A DNA stretch of 12,590 bases from Smittium mucronatum (lineage: Eukaryota > Kickxellomycota > Harpellomycetes > Harpellales > Legeriomycetaceae), in NCBI GenBank assembly GCA_001953115.1, contig LSSL01002356.1, positions 1 through 12,590 of the forward strand, read 5' to 3'. Position numbers and translations under genes: made by a program. The notes under the pieces are model-generated. The model saw only the letters and a program-made list of their open reading frames with translations. It had not been told where the DNA came from and made no database searches. Shown in pieces: positions 1 through 9,017 of the stretch (within the stretch, counting starts at the first letter, position 1; the number at the start of each line of letters is the position of its first letter).

Positions 1-3
1 TAA

Positions 4-53
<50 letters not shown>
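4..53. repeat. Pure (TAG)n trinucleotide microsatellite
   Basis: Sixteen uninterrupted TAG units plus a partial unit lie at the left edge, with no interruption or base substitution. It is outside any gene I can support. The lack of interruptions suggests a young or actively slipping tract. The first bases of the window (TAA) are a near match, so the tract may extend leftwards. Confidence 0.97.
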
Positions 54-273
54 ACAATAAAACGTTTGATTTTATGTTGGTGATTTTAGAACACATAATA
101 CATATATTAGTTTTTAATAAATCAACAAGCTTATAATACGGAAAGTGTATAGAAAATACAAAAATATAAGAAAAATAAATTGCATATTTTTTTTTTCGAA
201 GAATTTATAAATTGAAATATTTTTAGATATACAATTTCAAATAATAATATTATTAAATAGTATAAATTATTTA

Positions 274-384
274 AAATTTCAACTTATATCATCAAATTAA
301 AATTAAATAAAATTATATTATATTATAAATTTCAACTTATATCATCAAATTAAAATTAAATAAAATAATATTATAAATTTCAAC
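274..384. repeat. Tandem duplication, 53-bp unit, two copies plus a fragment
   Basis: The 40 bases at 274-313 recur identically at 327-366, giving a 53-bp period. A third partial copy of about 10 bases (aaatttcaac) follows at 375-384, 48 bp further on. The unit is AT-rich and contains TTTCAACTTATATCATC. It is most simply a recent slippage or unequal-crossover duplication in non-coding DNA. Confidence 0.9.
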
Positions 385-1116
385 GTCAAAATTATCATCT
401 ATAGTTATTTAATTATATTTAAAAAAATTAAATGACTGATTTTCACCAATCAAAAATAAAATATTAAATACTTGTTTAACAATTATAAAATGTAAAATGT
501 AAAAAACTGCATTTTTAAAAGGTATTTCATTTCTATAATAAAATAAAATATGAAAAAATAAAATAAAAAGACTGTTTTAATGTAAAAAACATAACGTTTA
601 TATTTTGATATATTTTTCAAAATCTATAATTGTAAAAAGCATGATTTCATTTTTAGAAAAATTTTTAGTTAATTTTTTTTTTTTTTAATAATTAAACAAT
701 AAAAGATGATTAAATCGAAAAATAAAAATGAAGATAAAATATTTATCTAGGTCTAAATCTTAATCTATGCAATTGTATTCTGAGACCTCATCCCCCGCTC
801 AAATATTTTTTTGGAGTTGGTCATAAGATTCTATGATAAAAAATTTCTTTATGTATTTTATAATTTATTAATTGTCTAATTTTCTATAATAAAAAGAGCG
901 GCTGATAAAATTTAATGGAATATAACTTTATTACTGGTTTTTTTATAGAATAAAAGGATTAATATTTGATGCAATGCTAAAAAAACACACATTTAATATA
1001 GGATAAGTGTGTAATTTATTTCTGAATCTACAAAAATTTAAATTATATATTAAAAAAACATCATTAATCGAAATCATAAATTTCTTACATTCAATTAAGT
1101 CAAAAAAAAACATTGT

Positions 1117-1501
1117 CGATAAACTGCAGTTTTTTAAGTTAAGGGTTAATTAATTTAATTAATTTAAACTGGACGATTTCTTTGAAGAAAAAAGCTTTTT
1201 ATTTTCATTTCAACCGATAAAAATAATTTTTGTTATAGGTAAATATTTTTGGTGTAAAATATTTATCTTTTTTTTAATTAATCATTAAAAAAAAACCACG
1301 ATTAAATAATAAATTAAAATTAAATTTGAAGCCACATTAAATTTACTGTTTTAAATTTGTGTCTTATAATTTTAAAGTTGGTGTTTAGTCTATATATATA
1401 TATTATTGATGAAGAGGAAAATATTACAGGCTGATCGAAACAAAAAAAACCTGTTTTTTGAGATTTATTTATTAATTTAAACATAAAAAACTGCAGTTTA
1501 T
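1117..1501. repeat. Inverted pair of AAACTGCAGTTT-centred motifs
   Basis: The 12-bp palindrome AAACTGCAGTTT occurs at 1121-1132 and 1488-1499. The flanks extend the match in inverted orientation to about 17 bases (AAAAAACTGCAGTTTAT). In DNA this AT-rich the GC-containing core stands out, but the match is short and much of it is A and T runs. It could be a remnant of terminal inverted repeats or a chance pair. Confidence 0.5.
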
Positions 1502-4353
1502 AGTATTTTTATCAACAAAAAAAATGAATAAATTAATTTTATTGAATATAGAGAAAAAAAATATAGATCCTATCTTTTGGAGATTCGATCTCAAAAATAC
1601 CTGCCACATAATTAGGCTCCATAATATTATATCAGATTAATACTCAGAGTATATTTCAAGTTATAAATCAAATAATTTTCTATTGAGGATTAGAATTATT
1701 AGTAAACCCAAGAAAGTTTTATTAGGAAAATTATTTCTGAAATTATTATTTTTTATTTTTATGATTTTTATTTCAAAAAAAAACTTCAAATCAGAGTATA
1801 ATCCGTTATAAGGAAACAAATATAAGATAATAATTCTATAGGCGTTTAAAAAAACGTTATATTATTTTTAATTAATCCATAAAATTCCGCAAGATCTTTT
1901 AAAATGAAAATATTACATTTTATCATTTAAAAATGGCTTTTATTTTGAAATTTATGGTATTTATTGTATAAAAGATATAAATCCGTTATAAAAATTAATC
2001 AATTTTAACTTTTTAGATCAGTGATTCTATAAAAAATCCAATCCTACTGTTTTTTTTATCTCACCTATAATAAATACTTATTAAAAATCTTTTCCAATCT
2101 TTTAGAGAAAATATTAAAAATTTATATAAACTAGAATATTTAGGGTACTTGAGAAAATATATTATTTTACAAAAAATATAACTCTATATCTGCTAATTAT
2201 TATTTTCCCAATTTTTATTTTAGAACTTGAATAACTTTCGTCTCATAATAATAAAAAATCATTTATACACGCCGATAAAAGACTTAATTCTACGCTGAAT
2301 TTTAAACAAATATATTTGTATAATTATTAATGTTCTAAAATTAAATTTATAAAAAAGGATATTTGAAATATATATTAAATTCTACTTTAAAATGAATAAA
2401 AAAACAAAAAAAAATAGGGTTTAAAAATATTTTTTTCATATATGCCGGATTATAAAAAAAACAATTTTTTTATTTGCTTCTGAAAAAGTCAACGAAAAAA
2501 TTTCTATTTTTAAATTTGATCTTAGATTTTGTTAATAAATCAATAAAGATAAAGAAAAATCCCTGTTTCTTCTATCGGGTAAAAATAAAATATTTTAAAT
2601 ATTTTATTTTTTTTGTATAAAAAATCGAGCAAAAGAAAATGCCAGGATATTTTTTGATTGAATTAAAGATATAATTTTAGTAAAATTATGAAAAATCGGA
2701 AGAATTTTAATATTTTTTGCAGTTTTAAATAAATAAAGCGTTAAATGTTACAATGTATAAAATTTCATTGTGAGATTTTCAATCGTAAAATGATTAAAAA
2801 TCCACCAAATTCCTAAAAATGATGGCATGACCGAATAAAATGACATTTTTTAATAAAAAAAATGAACTAAATTAACCTTTTCTCATTTATAATAGAAGTG
2901 CACATGGTTAGGCGTTTTCAAAATTGTATATTTTATTATAAATTAAAATAAACTTATTAAAAAAACTATAATTAAAATAGTAAACTATCTTTTAATCTGT
3001 ATCGGTTAATAAAATAAACAATGAAAAAATCTCAATTCTGCTAATTTTCCCTCATAAAGTATGTAAAAGTTAACTTAAATCACAAATAATTTTAAAATAT
3101 ACAATTTTATCATGGGATGAGGTTTATAAAATCAAATAAAATATAATTTTTAAATTTATTCTATTAGATATTATATGCCTAAAATAGTTTTTAAAATGAA
3201 ATAAATCCAAGATTTTTATATATGTATATTTAATAATGTTAAGAGAAAACTGATTTTTTACCGGTAATTTAATTTGTCAGAAGGGGCTAATAAAAGACTT
3301 GTGTAAAGAAAGTATAAATGGGAAAGAGAGGCTCTGTGGGTTTAACAAAAGTTAATTTTGAATATAAAAATTTATAATTTTAAAATATTTCACCAAATAA
3401 TTTTTTTAACAGATTTTTTGTTTTAAAATCCTGCTTTTTACTATTATATATATTTTTATCAAAATTTAGGCTTCTGTTAGGTTAAGATGCAGAGATATGA
3501 AGTTTTTCCCCCACAATATCGCAAATTTTTTAATTAATTATTAATCTATCTCTTCCTGTAATAAAAAGACAGTTTTTTCATTGTACTGGAAAGCTATTAT
3601 AATTTTATGAGGAATCGAAGAGCTTTTTTTTGCATAAAATCTCAATTTCTTATTCATATGCAGAGGAAGAGATTTAATCACCCAAGTTCTTAGTTGACCC
3701 AACTGAACAGTCTTTAAAAAAAATCGATACGAAATTTTTTTTTCAAAAAAAAGAAATTATAGATAAAAGAGAACAGAAATTCAAGTGCTTTGTGGTTGAG
3801 CTGAGTAGGAAAATTTCCAAGACTTTTTTATTAGTGGCTTCAACAAATTTTATCCAGTAAAAATATATTATTCAATAAAAAAAACACACTCCTTTTTTTA
3901 TTATCAGATTTATAATCGATTTAAATTACATAAAATGTCCCATCATGAAATAATATTATTGTAACACGAAATTTTATTGCCCATCATGGAATGATAAATC
4001 CAAAGAAAATTCAACTAATACCACACATAGTCTAAAATATAGATATTATGCAAATTCAAAAAAAAAGAATTAAACACTATAAATTATTAATCTTTTATGC
4101 TAAAATATGTCGATTTAAAAAGATGAAAACTATTCTATATAATGCATAAGTTTTATATCTATAAAAGTATATACTCTTGGTCTAGGAAATTAAAGCACAT
4201 TACTAAAGCGGGAAGAGGCAATAATTATATTTAATAAAAAAGTTCCTTTGTAAAAAAATGAAAATAGTATTAGATAAAAATGAAGTTATACAAAGATGAG
4301 CGTATCTAGAGGATAAAGTAGTAAGAAGATTGTTGTTGTAATTAAACCTAATA

Positions 4354-7300
4354 TTATATCAGTTTTGATAAAACTTGTAATGCCCAACTTTTTTTCAAGT
4401 TCTCTACTCCAGTGTTACAACTGTAAAATCCAAGGCCTAAATAAAAGTAAATTTCATCCATTAAGTCCATGATCAAGATTAAAAATGGTTCGGAAATAAA
4501 AGAAAGAGCTTTTCTTACATTTATGGCATCCGTCTCTGCACGTACAACAACAAAGGTTTTTAACAGTGTATTCAATTACAGATTTGCATTTATCAACCAT
4601 TTTAACGAATTGTTGTGACCCCCCAATGGATCTAGATAAGATGATAAGCTTTCTAACATCGTCATTTGAAAGGGGATTTGAGAGGGAAAGATCACAGTGT
4701 GGTATAGTTTCAGTACCTGCTAGATCAAAATACAGATTGGTTCCATTAGCAAATGCATGTACCGCCGAATGCATTATACTAGATAGATTAAGGTCGCTTT
4801 TTGTTTCATTTTTTATCAGAGGCTCTTTAAGAGTCGGTAAAGCGGGGGTTTCAAGTTCATTGATTTCTTCTATCAATAATTTCGCCATATTGGTACTGAT
4901 CTGTATGTATAAGATGTTTGCAGGATTTTCGAATACTATGGGGTCTTGAATATTCATTTTTTCTCTTTTTATTCTGGCTGCACCCAAATAAATCTTTGTG
5001 TATCTTTTACACATCAAATCCACTATATATTTATATAACGTTAAAGGAAATGCTAAAATTTTCAAGTAAAAATAAATAAAGAAAATTTACTGGAGCCTGT
5101 GGTTTGCACCACTGATGCGATTCCTAAATTTGAAACTATTTTTTTGCTAGATATTGTATTCCCAAGCTTTAAACTAGTCGATAGGCAGGGTTGTGTATAG
5201 TATCTAGTATTAACAGAATCGGGAATATGTTTCAATAGGGCAATTTTTCTATCACTTAAAACGCTTGAAACCACATATATCTTTCCCATGAATAAGTGAA
5301 CTGATCCTAAAAAAAAAATACGTTTCAGCATTCTAATTTCAACAAATATCTCCAGGAATAATAAAAGTATGGTGCTGAAGCTGAATAGAAAACTCTACCT
5401 TCAAAAATGGTGAATGAAGCTCTCCAAGTGTCGATTTGCTCTAGGATATGTAGCTCAAAACTGTTGTTTCCTTTTGAAGATCCATCAACAACGAGTGACC
5501 ATTCAGTTTCGGCAATTTTTCGAATGTTTACGTGCGATGGTGGGTATGGTTTATATGTGTGACTAACAACGTACTGACTTAGTCCTTCATCGAATAGCAA
5601 ATTTTTAGATACCAGATTTTGAATATATGGCCTACTTTTTTCAAATCCCAGCTGAGAAACAAAATCAGGAAAGTGGTAATCTGATGGTAGAGATGGAAAT
5701 GGTGACTCAAAAGCAGAGCATTGCAGGTGTCCGATAACGAGATCATTGTCAAAAAATTGCAATTTTTTGCCATCATTGTCACATAAATCGTCATCATTAA
5801 CCCCTATGTTATACTCATAGGTATCTATATCATCAGTTCCATCTGAATTGGGCTTTAAATGACTCGGATTACCATATGCCCAAACTTTCATTTCTTTAGA
5901 TTCGGAGAGCCCAAATTTAGTCAAAAAATCAGTAATTGGCAATGTTATATCACCACGAAATTTAGCTTCAGCGGTTTTTAAGCCCCGTCTGTCAATGGCA
6001 TCATTACCAAGAAGTAAAATTACATCTCCACGTTGACGCCTCCCAACCCTGCCAATTCTCTGTATGAAAATGCTGGGACTCAATGGAAATCCAAGTAATA
6101 AGACAGCATCTAGTGATCCAATATCTATCCCTAACTCTAACGCCGATGTTGTAATTATTAATCGTGTATAATCCATAAACATTCTTTTCTCGATTTCTCG
6201 TCTTTGTTCAGAAGAGTACCCAGATCGGTAGGAAACCACCCGGTTTTTTAAATCATCACTTTTTAGAGATTGTAAGATCTTATAATATATAAATTCACAT
6301 TCCTTTCTACTCTATATAAAAAAAAAGTATTAAAAATGAAAATTTTACAAGTTTAGGGTTCAGAATGAATATTTACCCGACAAAAGACTATGGTCTTGGT
6401 CTGGTTTTGTAGTAGGGAAATTGATATATTGATTGCATCTGAAACTAAACTATCAGTAATCTGGGAATTATCATTATGGGACAAAGTTAATTTTTTCTGG
6501 CTTTTTTTCGGGTCGCTAGTTTGATAGGATCGAGAGTCCCACAATAAAATATTGCGTTCAGGAATTGGAGAGCCACTTTCATAGATTAGCTCCAGGTCTG
6601 AACTGATTATTAAATTTTCAGCAAGAACGAGAGGCGAATTTACAGTAGCGCTGCACATTATGTATCTAATTTCCGAAGTTTCATCACACGTGTTGATCAC
6701 ATAATTTTTGATTCTTAATAGTCTTCTCAGTATCATTTGAAAGTGTTTTCCTAACAAGGAGTCGTAGACGTGCATTTCTAAACTTTTTACATTTTTAATG
6801 AAAGTTTTAGTGAAGTCATCAAATTATTATAGAGAAAAAAAATAGTTATTACCGTCAACGATCACCAGAGAAAGGTTGGAAATGAAGCGGTGCCACTTTT
6901 TAAAGTTCGGAAGAATTGAATGGTGTAAAGAATCAGGATTTGTAATTAGAACGTCTACACGAGACGGGATGACACGTCTCAAATCAGAATTTGTATCCCC
7001 GTCAAACACGTCGACTACTATATCATCTATAGACAAGCCAAACTCGTTCTCCTTAACGAGAGGACAGGAAAATAGTTTGGTTAATACAGAAAATTGATTT
7101 TGGGACAATGCCTTGAAAGGAAACACCAACATTGCGGTTGGTCGTCTTTGAGAGTGTTTCTGTGACTTAATTCTGTTTAACACTGACATGAGAATTGCAA
7201 AGTAAAAAATTATTGACTTACCGCTAGCAGTGTTTGTGGAAATCAGGATGTTAGAGTTGCGATTCGCGATAGCATCAAAAGCTTTTATTTGATGACTGTA

Positions 7301-8563
7301 GAAGTTTTCGATTTTAAAAACATCTTTCAATATCGCAATTGTTAATCTGAAAGCATCATTTTTTAGATTTTGAGGCGATTCCATATTTTGCTTAGAAGCG
7401 TGAAGATATGAAGATTTCGAGATCAGATTAGAAGAATTTTCAAAGTAATGATTATCTTTAAAAGCAGTATTGGAAATTCTAGGCAATTCTCCGAATATAG
7501 GTGATTGGGCCGGTACATTAATCACAGACAGAATCTGATCATTATAATAATCAGCGCATTTTAGGGCTGAAATCAAATCGGTTGATTGTTGGGAACTAGA
7601 TGGTTTCTTGGACATTTCAGAATTAAAAGTGGATAATTTTACTTCCATATTCAATATATCTGGATACTTATTGCATAATACCTGAGATATTGTTCCATCG
7701 ATCAAAGATTTCTAAATAAAATATTAAAACAGATTCTTTTTTTGTGAATTAGGGAAGTCGATATAACATAAAACCGTGATATTATTATTAATATTATTTA
7801 TAGGAAATGGTTTCAAGATACCTTTGAATCAGGATTGCTGATATAATCATCAAATTTGAGGGTGAACTGAGAAACTGCTGCAATTACAACCGAAGCCATG
7901 TTAGTTTTCGCAGATTTGATTTTCTTTGAGGATTTTGCTGCCTTGTTCTTTTCGATTTTCGATACATTCTCTGGTGATTTATATTCAGTGGATAGACTGT
8001 CGAAAAATCCATCAAGGCTCAAAATGATGTCATCGTCAAAATCTTGTTCTGGACGAAAAAGGTCTTTAATAGGAGAATAGACGTTTGTTTTTTGGCGTTT
8101 TATTCCATTTTCTACTTGAAAGCTTGTTTTAGGAACTGCAAGTTCGGATGAATCATCGCTGGTTGAACGCTCAAGTTTAAATGAGTCACCCAATATATCC
8201 TTGATCAAAACCAAATCTAACAACTCAAATGATCTGATAAAATAGTACATAGATGTAGGAAAAAAAATTTAAGGCATTTGTCTGTATAAAGATTCTTGAT
8301 GTACGATTATCATTAGTTGATTTTTTTAAAATAATAAAATTAAGAATGTAGAAGCACTTGATTTATAATATAAAAAGTGAATATGACGATTAAATTTGAA
8401 CTTTTGTGGCTTACGATTTGATCATTTTGGAAATTGAGGATTGTATGTTGCGGAAAGAAACTTCAAAGTCATTCTTTGGCCTTTTGCTTAAAAGCAAATA
8501 TACCACAATAAGTGATTGAAATTGCTTAACTACAGATGATTCATCAAAGCTTTTTGTAGTCAT
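4354..8563 (-). CDS. HRQ1: Hrq1-type ATP-dependent 3'-5' DNA helicase, eight exons
   Basis: Exons on the minus strand: 8563-8415, 8233-7822, 7711-6853, 6777-6377, 6311-5399, 5306-5091, 5022-4519 and 4436-4354. Joined they make one 1178-residue frame, slightly longer than I expect for yeast homologues. Visible in order: FYSHQ (324-328), Walker A TNTASGKS (346-353), PFKALSQNQ (from 385), DGDT (424-427), DEMH box (473-476), SAT (516-518), IVFCRSRKECE (from 603), SALELGIDIG (663-672), QRIGRVGRR (691-699), HLQCSAFE (802-809), YYTQP (947-951), and a C-terminal MZB/DUF1998-type cysteine cluster (Cys 1143, 1145, 1149, 1152, 1158). Residues 50-187 form a low-complexity linker with lysine-rich stretches (142-160) that could act as a nuclear signal. 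Family knowledge: Hrq1 is a RecQ4-related helicase acting in interstrand crosslink repair and genome stability. The start is the first in-frame ATG, with a purine at -3; an extra 5' exon is not excluded because TTTTCTAG lies just upstream. Confidence 0.91.
4437..4518 (-). other. HRQ1 intron 7 (82 nt), splits an MZB cysteine codon
   Basis: Donor GTAAGA and acceptor TTATTTAG. Exon 7 ends with T and exon 8 begins GC, so splicing forms the TGC codon of Cys 1152 in the C-terminal cluster and leads into LGFYSC and the terminal helix. The last exon encodes only 26 whole residues. Confidence 0.88.
5023..5090 (-). other. HRQ1 intron 6 (68 nt), acceptor uncertain
   Basis: Donor GTAAAT. Two acceptors keep the frame: ATATATAG ending at 5023 (68-nt intron, chosen because it matches the length of the other introns) and ATTTTAG ending at 5053 (38-nt intron, unusually short). 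The choice changes the protein by 10 residues between the YYTQP region and the MZB domain. Confidence 0.6.
5307..5398 (-). other. HRQ1 intron 5 (92 nt)
   Basis: Donor GTAGAG and acceptor TTTTTTAG, with TGCTGAAAC about 20 nt before the acceptor. Splicing creates FEGSVHLFMGKIYVV, matching the usual EG-V-H-L-x-x-G-K-x-Y-x-V pattern of Hrq1 proteins. Without splicing the frame runs about 24 unrelated residues into a stop. Confidence 0.88.
6312..6376 (-). other. HRQ1 intron 4 (65 nt)
   Basis: Donor GTAAAT and acceptor TATATAG, phase 0, with a CCCTAAACT branch-like sequence. Splicing restores motif IV as IVFCR followed by SRKECE, the pattern expected for this family. Confidence 0.93.
6778..6852 (-). 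other. HRQ1 intron 3 (75 nt), splits the DEMH-box glutamate codon
   Basis: Donor GTAATA and acceptor GTTTAG, with a CACTAAAAC branch-like site. The exon ends GACG and the next begins AAATGCAC, so splicing creates GAC GAA ATG CAC, the Asp-Glu-Met-His motif II. The catalytic glutamate codon exists only after splicing, which strongly supports these borders. Retention reaches an in-frame stop and would remove everything after motif Ib. Confidence 0.93.
7712..7821 (-). other. HRQ1 intron 2 (110 nt)
   Basis: Donor GTATCT and acceptor TTATTTAG, between codons (phase 0). A CCCTAATTC branch-like sequence precedes an A-rich and T-rich 3' part. Splicing joins ..DSK to SLIDGTI with no frame change. Confidence 0.85.
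8234..8414 (-). other. HRQ1 intron 1 (181 nt)
   Basis: Donor GTAAGC and acceptor TTTATCAG. Splicing joins a split serine codon (TC|A) and continues into SFELLDLVL. It is the longest intron in the gene. The clearest branch-like sequence, CAACTAATG, lies near 8311-8320, rather far (about 77 nt) from the acceptor. Confidence 0.75.
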
Positions 8564-8858
8564 TTCAACTAGAAAACAAAGCAAAGACGATAAATGAATA
8601 CCAAGTATAACTGTATGAAGTACTAGCGAAGCATATGTTTTTATTGATTAAAATAAAGTCAAGTAAACTTGTTTACGCTTGAAAATTAATTGCTTGCTAT
8701 TTCAAGATAAAAATACCACACATTCCTAGGAAATAAAAAATCGTAAAAAAAAAAATTATGATCCAAATAATTCAAAAAATCAAATTTTAAATTTAGAAAA
8801 AAAAGTTTTTGGGCTCAAAAGGGTATATGTCTAATTATTTTTAAAAAAAAAAAAAAAC

Positions 8859-8882
8859 TGGGTATTTCCCAACTCAGCTGGG
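8859..8882. other. Overlapping short GC-rich hairpins
   Basis: TGGGTATTTCCCA (8859-8871) can form a TGGG/CCCA stem, and the same CCCA can instead pair with the following TGGG through CCCAACTCAGCTGGG (8868-8882). They lie directly beside a 15-A tract. The stems are only 4 bp. The position is downstream of the AATAAA of the fsc1-like gene and upstream of HRQ1. Confidence 0.4.
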
Positions 8883-8900
8883 ATAGAGGATATAAAGCAT

Positions 8901-8906
8901 TTTATT
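8901..8906 (-). terminator. Candidate polyadenylation signal AATAAA of the fsc1-like gene
   Basis: Minus-strand AATAAA lies about 112 nt after the TAG stop of the Fsc1-like gene, followed by an ATGCTTTATATCC stretch. The position fits a 3' untranslated region of ordinary length. In AT-rich DNA the hexamer occurs often by chance, so this is a candidate only. Confidence 0.45.
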
Positions 8907-9017
8907 ATAATAAAAATAAGTAGTCATGGTTAAAAGAATGGACAAGCGTTTGTCTGCGAGTGGGTATCTAAACAAGCATCTAGTATACTAAAACGATTTA
9001 TGCATATCGAAAAAAAT

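Larger units (their letters stand above)
54..4353. other. Long AT-rich region without recognisable genes
   Basis: About 4.3 kb with no open frame of 60 codons or more on either strand and no tRNA- or rRNA-like block that I recognise. Sampled lines are roughly 15-20 percent G+C, against 40-47 percent in sampled lines of the Fsc1-like gene. It is dominated by A and T homopolymers and by TTAA and TATA runs. A few patches have more mixed composition, for example around 781-825, 3281-3345 and 3660-3710, but none gives a protein or RNA I can name. The last few hundred bases must include the 3' untranslated region of HRQ1. The rest could be plain intergenic DNA, decayed mobile elements or a structural chromosome region; the sequence does not decide. 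Confidence 0.8.
8564..9017. other. Intergenic region: 3' flank of fsc1-like gene and HRQ1 upstream region
   Basis: 454 bp between the stop of the upstream gene and the HRQ1 start. On the minus strand it holds an AATAAA signal, then a small GC-rich hairpin cluster, then a 15-T tract (plus-strand A run 8843-8857), then AT-rich DNA up to the HRQ1 ATG. The poly(dA:dT) tract lies about 280 bp upstream of the ATG and could help keep the promoter free of nucleosomes, as such tracts do in yeasts. No TATA box or specific factor site is convincing. Confidence 0.6.

Noticed and set aside
3939..3990. Short direct repeat cccatcatg(a/g)a
   Set aside because: Only about 11 bases, two copies 41 bp apart, with no other support; treated as chance.
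54..4353. CRISPR array, rRNA or transposase in the AT-rich block
   Set aside because: There are no regularly spaced identical repeats, no conserved rRNA core and no open frame long enough for a transposase.
4566..4949. Plus-strand 127-codon open frame
   Set aside because: It is antisense to HRQ1 exon 7, whose minus-strand frame carries the recognisable MZB cysteine cluster. No separate family motif or start context supports it.
5325..5398. Continuation of HRQ1 exon 5 to the TGA at 5325
   Set aside because: The extra residues do not fit the family, while splicing at GTAGAG gives the expected EGSVHLFMGKIY pattern.
4354..8563. Broken helicase pseudogene with frameshifts
   Set aside because: Every break coincides with a GTA... 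donor and a TAG or CAG acceptor, splicing restores conserved motifs exactly (DEMH, FCRSRKE, EGSVHLF, CHKC), and the total length is a multiple of three without stops.
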